64,000 nucleotides of DNA from assembly GCA_937976305.1 (NCBI GenBank), contig CALJSB010000018.1, positions 1 to 64,000 of the forward strand, written 5' to 3'. Positions 41,393-50,459 of this stretch are shown piece by piece; position 1 is the first letter of the stretch, and every line of letters starts with the position of its first letter. Source of the DNA: an uncultured Acidimicrobiales bacterium (GTDB lineage Bacteria; Actinomycetota; Acidimicrobiia; Acidimicrobiales; SZUA-35). The position numbers were made by a program, and so were the translations under genes. The notes below the pieces were generated by a model. That model saw only the letters and a list, made by a program, of their open reading frames with translations. It made no database searches and was not told where the DNA came from.

Positions 41393-42385
41393 CTACTCGG
41401 TCAGGGCGTTGACAGACTCGAGGAGGTGGTCAGCTGCGCCGGCCAGAGCGGTTGCCGCTTCGTTTGTGCTCACCTCGGCGAGCACGGCCTTGGCGTCGTC
41501 GACGAACTGTCGAGCCACGTCGAGAGCAGATTCGACACCGGGGCCGTTGCGCACGATGTCGATGGCACGGTGGCGATCCTCGAGGTTGAGCCCGTCGGTG
41601 AGGAGCTCACGAAGAAGTGCGCCCTCGGGCCAAGCCAACGTGTGAATCACGGGAAGGCTGTAGACGCCTTCGATCATGTCGTTGCCGGCTGGCTTGCCGA
41701 GCTGTTCGTCGGTGGCGATCACGTCGAGCACGTCGTCGACCACCTGGAAGGCCATGCCATACAGGCGGCCGAACTCAGTGAGCGCATCGATGTGTTCGCG
41801 AGGTTGGTCGGAAACGATGCCACCGATGCGGCAGGCGGCCGCGTACAGCGAGGCAGTCTTGCCCGCGATCGAGGGGAAGTACTGCTCCTCGGTACGAGCC
41901 ACGTCGTACATGGTTTGCAGCTCACCGACCTGGCCGCGGCACAGTTCGGCAATCGTCGAGGCCAGCAGGCCAGCAACTTCGTTGCCGAGCTCTGCCGCAA
42001 TCTCAGAAGCCTTGGCCAACAGGTAGTCGCCAGAGAGAATGGCTCGGAGGTTGCCCCAGCGAGCGTTGACGCTGATCACCTGGCGACGCATTTCGGCTTC
42101 GTCCATGACGTCGTCGTGGTACAGCGAGCCGATGTGGACGAGCTCGACAGCCACGCCACCGCGAACGATGTCGAGGTCGACGGAGGCACCATCCGGCATC
42201 GATGCTGCGGCTGAAGCGACCGTGAACAGAGGCCGCAGACGCTTGCCTCCGGCCTTGATCAAGTGCGACGAGATCTCGGTGAGATACGGGTCGTTGTCGA
42301 TGCGGACGACGTCGAGAAGCGTCTGTTCGATGCGTTCCTTGTCGTCGGCCGCTGTTGGCAGCTCAGCAAGCGGATTGGTAGCCAC
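41393..42385 (-). CDS. Polyprenyl diphosphate synthase (trans-isoprenyl)
   Basis: 330 residues from the GTG at 42385, selected because TACCCT lies 7 nt upstream; the track's TTG at 42451 is upstream of that promoter box. It elongates allylic diphosphates with IPP. The first Asp-rich motif is HIGSLYHDDVMDEAEMRR and the second is FQVVDDVLDVIATDEQLGKPAGND, with HLIKAGGKRLRPLF as the IPP-binding block. Chain length cannot be read with certainty; it resembles the long-chain (menaquinone side chain) group. Divergent from clpC. Confidence 0.93.
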   Translation of the reverse strand: MATNPLAELPTAADDKERIEQTLLDVVRIDNDPYLTEISSHLIKAGGKRLRPLFTVASAAASMPDGASVDLDIVRGGVAVELVHIGSLYHDDVMDEAEMRRQVISVNARWGNLRAILSGDYLLAKASEIAAELGNEVAGLLASTIAELCRGQVGELQTMYDVARTEEQYFPSIAGKTASLYAAACRIGGIVSDQPREHIDALTEFGRLYGMAFQVVDDVLDVIATDEQLGKPAGNDMIEGVYSLPVIHTLAWPEGALLRELLTDGLNLEDRHRAIDIVRNGPGVESALDVARQFVDDAKAVLAEVSTNEAATALAGAADHLLESVNALTE

Positions 42386-42392
42386 GAGGTCA

Positions 42393-42398
42393 AGGGTA
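42393..42398 (-). promoter_or_regulatory. -10 box for leaderless polyprenyl synthase gene
   Basis: TACCCT on the minus strand, 7 nt before the GTG at 42385. Confidence 0.5.
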
Positions 42399-42526
42399 GG
42401 GGCTGGGTTCGGGCCGCGCCCATACGGGTGGATGAGGAGATAGGTCACCAACGCTCGTCACATCGAACGAAATCTGCGGCGCGCAGGCGCTATCAGCGTG
42501 AGGAATGCCTGGCCATCGCCCGATGT

Positions 42527-42541
42527 TTGTCACTAGGACAA
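42527..42541. promoter_or_regulatory. Inverted repeat upstream of clpC
   Basis: TTGTC-ACTAG-GACAA, 75 nt upstream of the likely clpC -10 (TACACT at 42616-42621). A possible regulator site in the divergent polyprenyl synthase/clpC region. It does not match the ClgR or CtsR consensus that I know. Confidence 0.35.
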
Positions 42542-42638
42542 GTCGAACGTAGGTCTAATGACCCAACTCCTCAGATCGTCGCCGTTCTAGCCGACCTTCC
42601 ATGTGGAGTCAGAGATACACTCGGCCAACGCCCCCAGG

Positions 42639-42661
42639 GGCCGCAGCTGCGGCCTTTTTTT
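42639..42661 (+). terminator. Intrinsic terminator in the clpC leader
   Basis: The self-complementary GGCCGCAGCTGCGGCC (42639-42654) followed by seven T residues is a textbook Rho-independent terminator. It ends 3 nt before the GGGAGGA ribosome site and 17 nt before the clpC ATG. No plus-strand gene lies upstream, so it can act only on the clpC transcript itself (attenuation) or on antisense read-in. Confidence 0.75.
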
Positions 42662-42677
42662 CCGGGAGGAACCCCCC

Positions 42678-45215
42678 ATGTTTGAACGCTTCACAGACAG
42701 AGCCCGCCGAGTCGTCGTCCTAGCGCAGGAAGAAGCACGACTCCTCAATCACAACTACATCGGTACCGAGCACATCCTGCTCGGTCTGATCCACGAGGGT
42801 GAAGGTGTTGCGGCCAAGGCCCTCGAATCGCTTTCGATCTCCCTCGAAGCCGTCCGCAGCCAGGTCGAAGACATCATCGGTCAGGGCGGATCATCACCGA
42901 GTGGACACATTCCGTTCACCCCCCGAGCCAAGAAGGTTCTCGAGCTTTCGCTGCGTGAAGCCCTGCAGCTCGGCCACAACTACATCGGTACCGAGCACAT
43001 CCTGCTCGGTCTGATTCGCGAGGGTGAAGGCGTTGCCGCCCAAGTTCTCGTGAAGCTCGGCGCCGACCTCAGTCGGGTCCGCCAGCAAGTCATCCAGCTG
43101 CTCAGCGGCTACTCCGGTCCGAGCCAGGGCGGCAGCGGTGCTGCCGAGAGCCCCGGTGGCGGCAAGACCAGCGCCACGAGTGGGGGAGCCGGCGGCGAAG
43201 CACCGTCCGGTTCACTCATCCTCGATCAGTTCGGTCGCAACATGACCCAGCTCGCTCGAGAGAAGAAGCTCGACCCGGTCATTGGCCGTACCCGAGAAGC
43301 AGAACGTGTCATGCAGGTGCTCAGCCGTCGCACCAAGAACAACCCGGTGCTGATCGGTGAACCCGGCGTCGGCAAGACCGCCATCGTCGAAGGTCTCGCA
43401 CAGATGATTGCTTCCGACGAGGTGCCAGACACCCTGCGGGGCAAGCAGCTCTACACGCTCGACCTCGGTGCCCTCGTTGCTGGCTCCCGCTACCGCGGCG
43501 ACTTCGAAGAGCGGCTCAAGAAGGTCCTCAAAGAGATCAAGACCCGCGGCGACATCATCTTGTTCATCGACGAGATCCACACGCTCGTGGGTGCCGGTGC
43601 CGCTGAAGGCGCCATCGACGCCGCAAGCATTCTCAAGCCCATGCTCGCTCGCGGTGAGCTGCAGACCATCGGCGCCACAACGCTCGATGAGTACCGCAAG
43701 CACCTCGAGAAGGACGCCGCCCTCGAGCGTCGCTTCCAGCCGGTCAAGGTTGAAGAGCCGACCGTCGAGCACACCATCGAGATTCTCAAGGGCCTGCGCG
43801 ACCGCTACGAGAGCCACCACCGGGTCACCATCACCGACCAGGCGCTCGTCGCAGCAGCAAACCTCGCCGATCGCTACATCTCCGATCGTCACCTTCCCGA
43901 CAAGGCCATCGACCTCATCGACGAAGCCGGCTCACGCCTGCGCATCAAGCGCATGAGCACGCCGCCTGCGTTCAAGGAACTCGAAGGCGAGCTGTCCGAG
44001 GTGGTGCGTGAGAAGAAGGAAGCCGTCGAGAACCAGAACTTCGAAGAAGCTGGTCGCCTCCGCGACAAAGAGAAGGAACTGCTCGGCAAGAAAGACGAGA
44101 TGGAAGAAGAGATCAAAGCTTCAGGCGTTGATCTGTTCGACGAGGTCAACGAAGAGTCGATCGCCGAAGTGCTCTCGATCTGGACCGGCATCCCCGTCTA
44201 CAAGCTCACCGAAGAAGAGACCGAGAAGCTCCGCCGTATGGAAGACGAGCTGCACAAGCGTGTCATCGGTCAGGCCGACGCCGTCAAGGCCGTGTCGCAG
44301 TCAATCCGCCGCACCCGTGCCGGTCTGAAAGACCCGAAGCGCCCATCTGGCTCGTTCATCTTCCTCGGCCCAACTGGTGTCGGTAAGACCGAGCTGGCCA
44401 AGACGCTGTCCGACTTCTTGTTCGGCGATGACAACTCCATGATCACTCTCGACATGTCGGAGTACATGGAGAAGCACACGGTGAGCCGCCTCGTCGGTTC
44501 GCCTCCCGGCTACGTCGGCTACGAGGAAGGTGGACAGCTCACCGAGTCGGTTCGCCGCAAGCCGTTCTCGGTTGTTCTCTTCGACGAAATCGAAAAGGCT
44601 CACCCCGACGTGTTCAATGCCCTCCTCCAGATTCTGGAAGAAGGTCGCTTGACCGACAGCCAGGGCCGTTCGGTCGACTTCCGCAACACCGTGCTGATCA
44701 TGACGTCAAACCTCGGTACCCAGGATCTCCGCAAAGCCACACTCGGCTTTTCGAAGAACGACGAGGCCGTCACCTACGAACGCATGAAGGAAAAGGTCAA
44801 CGACGCTCTCAAGGCGCACTTCCGTCCTGAGTTCCTCAACCGTGTTGATGAGACCATCGTGTTCCACGAGCTCTCAAAGCCTGAGGTCACCGAGATCGTC
44901 GACCTGCTCATCAAGCGCACGGCCGACCAGCTCGAAGGTCAGGGCATCGGGCTCGAGCTGACGGAAGACTCCAAGCACTTCCTTGCCGACAACGGCTATG
45001 ACCCGACCATGGGCGCTCGTCCATTGCGTCGTGCCATCCAGCGTCTGGTCGAAGACGTGCTGTCCGAGAAGCTCCTCTACAAGGAGTTCCGAGCCGGTCA
45101 GATCATCGTGGTCGACGTTGGCACCAACGAAGACGGCGTGCAGGAACTCACCTTCACTCCTCACGAAGGCTTCCAACCTCCGTCAACTCCGGAGCTCGCC
45201 GAAACCGGCGACTGA
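42678..45215 (+). CDS. clpC: ClpC AAA+ unfoldase
   Basis: 845 residues from the ATG at 42678, with GGGAGGA 7 nt upstream; the track start at 42603 lies before the leader terminator. Two N-terminal Clp-N repeats ([31 protein letters not shown] and its copy near residue 80), AAA-1 with [16 protein letters not shown], the ClpC-specific middle domain with a UVR-like [18 protein letters not shown], and AAA-2 with [14 protein letters not shown] and [15 protein letters not shown]. It feeds unfolded substrates to ClpP and is usually essential in actinobacteria. A perfect terminator follows it. Confidence 0.98.
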   Translation: MFERFTDRARRVVVLAQEEARLLNHNYIGTEHILLGLIHEGEGVAAKALESLSISLEAVRSQVEDIIGQGGSSPSGHIPFTPRAKKVLELSLREALQLGHNYIGTEHILLGLIREGEGVAAQVLVKLGADLSRVRQQVIQLLSGYSGPSQGGSGAAESPGGGKTSATSGGAGGEAPSGSLILDQFGRNMTQLAREKKLDPVIGRTREAERVMQVLSRRTKNNPVLIGEPGVGKTAIVEGLAQMIASDEVPDTLRGKQLYTLDLGALVAGSRYRGDFEERLKKVLKEIKTRGDIILFIDEIHTLVGAGAAEGAIDAASILKPMLARGELQTIGATTLDEYRKHLEKDAALERRFQPVKVEEPTVEHTIEILKGLRDRYESHHRVTITDQALVAAANLADRYISDRHLPDKAIDLIDEAGSRLRIKRMSTPPAFKELEGELSEVVREKKEAVENQNFEEAGRLRDKEKELLGKKDEMEEEIKASGVDLFDEVNEESIAEVLSIWTGIPVYKLTEEETEKLRRMEDELHKRVIGQADAVKAVSQSIRRTRAGLKDPKRPSGSFIFLGPTGVGKTELAKTLSDFLFGDDNSMITLDMSEYMEKHTVSRLVGSPPGYVGYEEGGQLTESVRRKPFSVVLFDEIEKAHPDVFNALLQILEEGRLTDSQGRSVDFRNTVLIMTSNLGTQDLRKATLGFSKNDEAVTYERMKEKVNDALKAHFRPEFLNRVDETIVFHELSKPEVTEIVDLLIKRTADQLEGQGIGLELTEDSKHFLADNGYDPTMGARPLRRAIQRLVEDVLSEKLLYKEFRAGQIIVVDVGTNEDGVQELTFTPHEGFQPPSTPELAETGD

Positions 45216-45254
45216 CCGAATCGCTCCGCCTGCGGGCGAGCCAAGTCTGAAATC

Positions 45255-45288
45255 AAGAAGGCCACTCACCAAGTGAGTGGCCTTCTTT
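45255..45288 (+). terminator. clpC terminator
   Basis: Perfect 15-bp stem (AAGAAGGCCACTCAC / GTGAGTGGCCTTCTT) with a CAA loop, followed by TTT-rich sequence, 39 bp after the clpC stop. The A-rich left and T-rich right flanks make it potentially bidirectional. Confidence 0.9.
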
Positions 45289-45356
45289 GCTTACGGGCCG
45301 TAAGCGAACGCAGTGAGCGGCGTGGTCATTGGGCCAGGAACCGTTGGGTATCGAGC

Positions 45357-45362
45357 TAGATT
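45357..45362 (+). promoter_or_regulatory. -10 box for lipoprotein-HAD gene
   Basis: TAGATT, 8 nt before the ATG at 45371. It supports this start over the track start at 45329. Confidence 0.4.
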
Positions 45363-45370
45363 CGCTTTCG

Positions 45371-46933
45371 ATGCGGGCAGCCAGCGACTTCTTGAACCAG
45401 GTGCGACGGGCAGTGATGCTCGTGGTGTTTGGGCTCGTTGTGGCCGCATGCGACGGCACGGTGGATGTCTTGATCGATGTCGAAGCTGATGGATCGGGAG
45501 CTGTCTTCATCGAGGTCGGCCTCGACGACGAGGCTGCTTCACAACTTCTCGATCTCGAGTCGGGCGCCGGTTTGCCGCTGATCGACTTGAACGAAGCAGG
45601 CTGGATCATTGACCCACCCGCCATTGGCGACGACGGCCGAACGACGATCGGCGCGTCCAAGGAGTTCGGCACTTCCAAGCAACTGCGAGACATTCTCGAC
45701 GAGATCAGCGGATCCGAGGACATGGTTCGCAATATCGAACTCGTTCGGACGAAGACGTTTGCCCGAGTCGACTACGAACTCACGGGCGAACTGGTTCCTC
45801 AGGGCTTCGACAGCTTCGGCGACGAGGCACTGACGGCAGCACTCGGGCGATCGATCGAGTCGTTTGTTGTCGACGGAGGAGGCACGCTCGGCGACATCCA
45901 AGTGAGTCTCGAAGTCGTCCTTCCCGGAACCGCAAACGAGGACGCCATCCTCACCGGCACTCCCATCGAGGTCGACGACGATGGGGTGGCGCGCCGCTGG
46001 TCGATCTCGCTTGATGATGCAGAAGCGACGTCGATTGCAACGGCATCGTCGACTCGCAACGTCGCCCCGCTCGTCTGGCGTGGTGTTGCCGTTGTTGCCG
46101 GCGTGCTGGCCGGGCTGATCTTGCTCGGTCATCTCCTTCGGTTGCTTCGGCCGACAGGACGTCGTCGCAAGAAGAAGACCAACGACGCTGCTCGATCACG
46201 GCCATCGGCCAAGGGGCCGACGAAGGATGCCGACGCGGCAAAGCCGTTGGTCGTCGAACCCGTCGAGGAAGATGCGCTGTCTGGCGCGGAAGAGGACGGA
46301 TCGAACGAGCCGGCGGTGGTTGCGCTCGACGGCATGGGCGTGTTGTACCGAGAGGGACAAGACATCTCGGAGATCTTGTTGCCGTTCGTTCGCGAGATGG
46401 GATCTGAGGTGACGTCCGATGAGGTGGTGAGCCGGGCTCGAGCACTGAGCCTCGGACGGCTGACGCCGGCCGACTTCTGGCGGGCCATCGGCGTTGAGGG
46501 TGATCCTGACGAACTCGACGAGGCCTATTTGAGTCGGATCCAATTGGCCCCCGGCGTCGTTGCGTTCTTGCGAGATCTCCGCGAACGGGGAGTGCAGGTC
46601 GCGTGCATCACCAACGACAACACTGTGTGGGCCAACAAGCTTCGGGCTCGCCACAGCCTCGAAGGTCTGATCGACCCGTGGGTCATCAGCGGCGCAGTCG
46701 GCGTTCGTAAACCTGACTGGCCGATCTTTGAGGTGCTGCGTCGGGTGACTCGGCAAGCCCCCTCGACGATTCTGGTCGTCGACGACAATCTCGACAATCT
46801 CGATGCGGCGCGCGAGTTCGGCTATCAGACAGCGTGGTTCGCCCCAGAAGGTGACCCAGCAGGCAGCCGCAGCCACGCGATTTTGCGTAGCTTCAATGTG
46901 AACGTTCCGGCCGAATCAGTCGCCAGCGAGTAA
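45371..46933 (+). CDS. Lipoprotein (LppM-like) fused through a membrane helix to a HAD-like domain
   Basis: 520 residues. A signal peptide with lipobox LVVAAC is followed by an extracellular domain rich in short strands (VDVLIDVEADGSGAVFIEVGLDDEA), like the LppM/DUF3153 group. A membrane helix (VWRGVAVVAGVLAGLILLGHLL) and a basic stop-transfer RRRKKK come next, then a cytoplasmic HAD-like domain. HAD motif I is VVALDGMGVLY: the nucleophile Asp is kept but the Asp two positions later is Met. Motif II (CITNDN), motif III Lys (VRKPDWPIFE) and motif IV (ILVVDDNLDNLDAA) are intact. The lipid anchor and the helix would tether both sides of the domain. Confidence 0.72.
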   Translation: MRAASDFLNQVRRAVMLVVFGLVVAACDGTVDVLIDVEADGSGAVFIEVGLDDEAASQLLDLESGAGLPLIDLNEAGWIIDPPAIGDDGRTTIGASKEFGTSKQLRDILDEISGSEDMVRNIELVRTKTFARVDYELTGELVPQGFDSFGDEALTAALGRSIESFVVDGGGTLGDIQVSLEVVLPGTANEDAILTGTPIEVDDDGVARRWSISLDDAEATSIATASSTRNVAPLVWRGVAVVAGVLAGLILLGHLLRLLRPTGRRRKKKTNDAARSRPSAKGPTKDADAAKPLVVEPVEEDALSGAEEDGSNEPAVVALDGMGVLYREGQDISEILLPFVREMGSEVTSDEVVSRARALSLGRLTPADFWRAIGVEGDPDELDEAYLSRIQLAPGVVAFLRDLRERGVQVACITNDNTVWANKLRARHSLEGLIDPWVISGAVGVRKPDWPIFEVLRRVTRQAPSTILVVDDNLDNLDAAREFGYQTAWFAPEGDPAGSRSHAILRSFNVNVPAESVASE

Positions 46934-46966
46934 CTCACTGTCACTGGTGGTCGTCAGACTGGCTGC

Positions 46967-48337
46967 ATGGCTAAGCAGCGTCAGGTTTTCGTGTGTCGTG
47001 AGTGCGGTTCTGAGTCGGTCTCGTGGGCCGGCCAGTGTCCGCAATGCAACGGCTGGGCCACCATTGAAGAAGCGGCCATACCCAAGGCTCGCGTTGCCCG
47101 TGGGACCGAGTCGCCCATTCGGCCTCTGCACGAGTTTGATGCTGCAGGAGCCGTACCAGTCCCGACTGGGCTCGACGAAGTCGATCGGGTGCTGGGCGGT
47201 GGCCTCGTGCCCGCTTCGGTGTCGCTGCTGGGAGGCGAGCCTGGCATCGGCAAGTCAACCCTGACGCTGCAGATGGCGATGTCCGTCGCTGCGTCCGGGG
47301 GTTCGGTCATCTTGGTGACAGGTGAAGAAGCCCCGAGTCAGGTCGCCGCCCGAGCTGGCCGGCTTGGGGCGATCCCCGACAGCCTGTCGGTGGTCGACGC
47401 GACTGATGTCGACGTGATCTGTGCTGCGATCGAGAGCGAGCGGCCCCAACTGGCGATCATCGACTCGATCCAGACACTTCGGTGCCCCGAGATCGACTCC
47501 GCTCCGGGGTCGGTCACCCAGGTTCGGGCTGGCGCCAACCGCCTGGTTGAAGTTGCGAAGCGAACGGGTGCCTCAGTCGTCTTGATCGGACACGTCACCA
47601 AAGACGGAAACCTGGCGGGTCCTCGGCTGCTCGAACATGTGGTCGACACGGTGTTGTCGTTCACCGGAGATCGACACCACGATCTTCGCTTCTTGCGAAC
47701 CGCGAAGCATCGCTTCGGCCCAACCTCCGAGGTTGGTGTATTCGAAATGGTGGCGACTGGGCTCGAAGCGGTTGCTGATCCGAGTGTTCGCTTCTTGGCC
47801 GACCGGCAAGCGGGCACCCCTGGCTCGGTGGTTGTTGCGACAGTCGACAACCAACGACCGGTGTTGGTCGAAGTGCAGGCCTTGGCTGCTCCACACGGCG
47901 ATCGACCGCCCCGCCTCCACAGCCAGGGGCTCGTCGCCAATCGCGTCGAGCTCGTCTCGGCCGTGCTTCGTCGGCGTGGGGGTATTGATCTGTGGGGATG
48001 GGAAGTGTTCACGTCGGCGGCTGGTGGCGCTGACGTGCGCGAGCCAGGTGGCGATCTGGGGCTGGCTCTTGCCGTCGCTTCGAGTCTGCTCAATCGGGCG
48101 GTCGGTCCCGACACCGTGGTTGTTGGCGAAGTCGGCCTTGCTGGTGAAGTTCGGTCGGTTGCCCAACTCGAGCGTCGTCTTCAGGAGTCGTTCCGACTCG
48201 GCTTTCGGCGTGCCGTTGTGCCGAGTTCGGCTCCAGAGGGGCCAACTGGCCTCGATCTCGTTCGGGTGAGTTCGCTCAGCGATGCACTCCGCGCCCTCGG
48301 GCTCGAAGCCGAAGTTCCTGAAGCGTTCGCTGCGTGA
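46967..48337 (+). CDS. radA: DNA repair protein RadA
   Basis: 456 residues. N-terminal zinc finger CRECGSESVSWAGQCPQC, RecA-like ATPase with Walker A GGEPGIGKSTL, and C-terminal Lon-protease-like domain (GGADVREPGGDLGLALAVASSL). It extends D-loops during recombination. The RadA signature KNRFG reads K247-H-R-F-G here, so Asn is replaced by His. An ATG at 46967 follows the upstream gene by 33 bp. disA comes next, the usual actinobacterial pairing. Confidence 0.96.
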   Translation: MAKQRQVFVCRECGSESVSWAGQCPQCNGWATIEEAAIPKARVARGTESPIRPLHEFDAAGAVPVPTGLDEVDRVLGGGLVPASVSLLGGEPGIGKSTLTLQMAMSVAASGGSVILVTGEEAPSQVAARAGRLGAIPDSLSVVDATDVDVICAAIESERPQLAIIDSIQTLRCPEIDSAPGSVTQVRAGANRLVEVAKRTGASVVLIGHVTKDGNLAGPRLLEHVVDTVLSFTGDRHHDLRFLRTAKHRFGPTSEVGVFEMVATGLEAVADPSVRFLADRQAGTPGSVVVATVDNQRPVLVEVQALAAPHGDRPPRLHSQGLVANRVELVSAVLRRRGGIDLWGWEVFTSAAGGADVREPGGDLGLALAVASSLLNRAVGPDTVVVGEVGLAGEVRSVAQLERRLQESFRLGFRRAVVPSSAPEGPTGLDLVRVSSLSDALRALGLEAEVPEAFAA

Positions 48338-48373
48338 CTCACCGTCGTCTTCGGCCGACTTGACTCTGTGGAG

Positions 48374-48379
48374 TACTCT
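48374..48379 (+). promoter_or_regulatory. -10 box for leaderless disA
   Basis: TACTCT, 7 nt before the ATG of disA at 48387. It shows disA may have its own promoter besides read-through from radA. Confidence 0.5.
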
Positions 48380-48386
48380 TGTCGGT

Positions 48387-49466
48387 ATGGAACCTCGACC
48401 TGAACGTGCCATTCTGCGTGCGCTCGCCCAGGTCGCACCAGGTTCTCCGCTACGCGAAGGCCTCGATCGGGTGCTGCAGTCGGGGCGTGGTGGTCTCATC
48501 GTCATTGGCGACACTGCGGAAGTGCTCAACATCTGCTCGGGCGGGTTCCTGCTCGACGCTGCCTACACACCGCAGCGGCTCTCCGAACTCGCGAAGATGG
48601 ACGGCGCCATGATCCTGGCCGGCGATTCCAGTCGGATCGCCCGAGCCAACGTTCACCTCGTGCCGAACCCAAACGTGCCAACGGTCGAGACCGGAACTCG
48701 GCACCGAACTGCAGAACGAGTTGCACGATCGCTCAACGTGCCCGTGGTTGCTGTTTCGGAATCGCGCAAAGAGATTCAGGTCTACGTCGGCGAGGTCCGG
48801 CATCCGCTCGAGCCAGCGAGTCGGTTGCTCGAACGTTCGAATCAGGCGTTGCAAACGCTCGAGCGCTACCGCACTCGTCTGACCGATGTCACGGTCAAGC
48901 TGTCTGCGCTCGAGGTCGACGACCTCGTCACGCTTCGAGATGTGATCGAGGTGCTCCAGCGCTCAGAGATGGTCGTCCGGATCGCGGCAGAGATCGAACG
49001 GAACCTTGTCGAGCTGGGTTCAGACGGCCGCTTGGTCAGGCTCCAACTCGACGAGCTCATGGGCGGGCTACGCGACGATCGCAAGCTCTTGATCCGTGAC
49101 TACTACAGCGCCGATGCGACCTTCCGGATCGAGGAGGCCATGGAGGCGTTGACTGGTCTCGATGATGAGGCGTTGTTCGACGGTGAGATTCTGGCCAAGA
49201 CACTTCGGCTTGGATCATCGGCCACCGCAATCGACGAGCACCTGTCGAGCCGAGGCCTGCGGCTCATGTCCAAGTTGCCGCGGGTACCACCGTCACTCAC
49301 TGAGAAGCTCGTCGATCAGTTCGGCACGCTCAACAATGTCTTGCGAGCCGAAGCACATGAGCTCGGCGAAGTCGACGGCATCGGATCGGCCCGCGCTACC
49401 GCGGTGAAAGAGAGCCTCACTCGGCTTGCCGAAGGCTCGATCCTCGAGCGCTACCGCCGAGATTGA
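48387..49466 (+). CDS. disA: DNA integrity scanning diadenylate cyclase DisA
   Basis: 359 residues from ATG 48387 (track start at 48282 is within radA). The DAC domain (residues 1-145) has the catalytic D72-G-A motif (KMDGAMILAGD) and R105-HRTAER. A linker coiled region (residues 150-290) and a C-terminal helix-hairpin-helix DNA-binding domain (LRAEAHELGEVDGIGSARATAVKE) follow. It makes c-di-AMP while scanning DNA and pauses at branched structures; RadA is its known partner and inhibitor in mycobacteria. No c-di-AMP phosphodiesterase gene is in the window. Confidence 0.97.
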   Translation: MEPRPERAILRALAQVAPGSPLREGLDRVLQSGRGGLIVIGDTAEVLNICSGGFLLDAAYTPQRLSELAKMDGAMILAGDSSRIARANVHLVPNPNVPTVETGTRHRTAERVARSLNVPVVAVSESRKEIQVYVGEVRHPLEPASRLLERSNQALQTLERYRTRLTDVTVKLSALEVDDLVTLRDVIEVLQRSEMVVRIAAEIERNLVELGSDGRLVRLQLDELMGGLRDDRKLLIRDYYSADATFRIEEAMEALTGLDDEALFDGEILAKTLRLGSSATAIDEHLSSRGLRLMSKLPRVPPSLTEKLVDQFGTLNNVLRAEAHELGEVDGIGSARATAVKESLTRLAEGSILERYRRD

Positions 49467-49673
49467 GCCGTTCGCTGCGCTCTCTCACAGAGTTGCTCGC
49501 TGGCGCTCACAACTCCCCGTGAACCCTTCGGGTTGCTATAGAGCCCTCACCCGAGGCTGCGGAGCCTCGCGGAGCAGCGGTGAGATTGCCTGTCGATTGG
49601 GGAGCGGAGCGACGCGGCCAACCCTTCGGGTTGCTCACGACCCAGAGCGCAGCGGCGGCGAGTGGAGGCAGAG
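49467..49673. other. Intergenic region with UUCG hairpins between convergent disA and crp
   Basis: 207 bp without a gene. It contains two hairpins AACCC-TTC-GGGTT (49522-49534 and 49620-49632) and a GAGGCTGCGGAGCCTC stem near 49573. These may end transcripts from both sides; no T-tracts are present. Confidence 0.5.
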
Positions 49674-50333
49674 TTACCGCGAACGTAGTTCTAGTTGGTC
49701 TCGATTGAGGACGACGTAGCGACGGTCTCGCTGGTCGATCCAGCCGAGTCGCACGAAGCTCGCGATGGCTTTGTTGACGCGTTCACGGCTGGCACCAACC
49801 ATGCCGGCGAGCTCCTCTTGAGTGACCGGGAGCGAGAACTCGTCGTTGTCGCCAGCAATCTCGAGAAGGCGCTTTGCGGTGCGACCAGTGACATCCAGAA
49901 ACACCGAGTCGGCCAAGACGCCATCCATGGTGCGGAGTCGGTTCGCGAGCAGTTCAACAACGCGCCACAGCTGCTTTGGTTGCTCGTCGTAGATGTTCTT
50001 GAGCACGTCGTAGGGGATGGCGACGACCTGTGATGGCTCGAGTGCTCGAGCGTCCGTCGACCGCTGTTGGTTATCAAACAGTGGCATCTCGCCGAACAAG
50101 TCGCCGTCCTCCATGAGGGCGACGACGGACTCACGGCCATCGATCGATCGGTTCACCATCGCGATGCGACCCGACACCGTGACGAAGAGTTCATTCGGGG
50201 CGTCTTTCTCCGCGAAGAGAACGTCGCCACGGTTGAGATCTCGCACAACTGATGTCTGAGCGAGGGCGGCAATCGTCTCATCGTTCAAATCTCGGAAGAG
50301 ATCGACACTCCTCAAGAGCTCTTGGTCAACCAT
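49674..50333 (-). CDS. Crp/Fnr-family transcription regulator
   Basis: 219 residues. Residues 1-115 form a cyclic-nucleotide-binding domain (LFRDLNDETIAALAQTSVVRDLNRGDVLF, then GDLFGEMPLFDNQQRSTDARA, the phosphate-binding cassette). The C-terminal Crp-type winged helix has VTQEELAGMVGASRERVNKAIASFVRLGWI. It resembles mycobacterial Crp (Rv3676) and is likely a cAMP-responsive global regulator. Its own promoter box TACCGT lies 7 nt upstream. Convergent with disA. Confidence 0.93.
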   Translation of the reverse strand: MVDQELLRSVDLFRDLNDETIAALAQTSVVRDLNRGDVLFAEKDAPNELFVTVSGRIAMVNRSIDGRESVVALMEDGDLFGEMPLFDNQQRSTDARALEPSQVVAIPYDVLKNIYDEQPKQLWRVVELLANRLRTMDGVLADSVFLDVTGRTAKRLLEIAGDNDEFSLPVTQEELAGMVGASRERVNKAIASFVRLGWIDQRDRRYVVLNRDQLELRSR

Positions 50334-50340
50334 TCGAGAG

Positions 50341-50346
50341 ACGGTA
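50341..50346 (-). promoter_or_regulatory. -10 box for leaderless crp-like gene
   Basis: TACCGT on the minus strand, 7 nt before the ATG at 50333. Confidence 0.5.
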
Positions 50347-50447
50347 CCCCAACACAGGTGGTGGATGTCACACTCGTCGGTCGCGCGTCGTCCTCTCGAT
50401 GCTGCCTCACCTCAACGGATCGGGCGCGGTCCTGTCTGTTTGGCCAC

Positions 50448-50453
50448 TAATCT
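50448..50453 (+). promoter_or_regulatory. -10 box for leaderless ispD
   Basis: TAATCT, 6 nt before the ATG of ispD. Confidence 0.5.
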
Positions 50454-50459
50454 CACCTC

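Noticed and set aside
42263-42685. 140-aa plus-strand ORF before clpC
   Set aside because: Antisense to the polyprenyl synthase start and spans the clpC promoter and terminator.
49426-49719. 97-aa plus-strand ORF after disA
   Set aside because: Overlaps the disA end, hairpins and the crp 3' end; serine/arginine-rich shadow.
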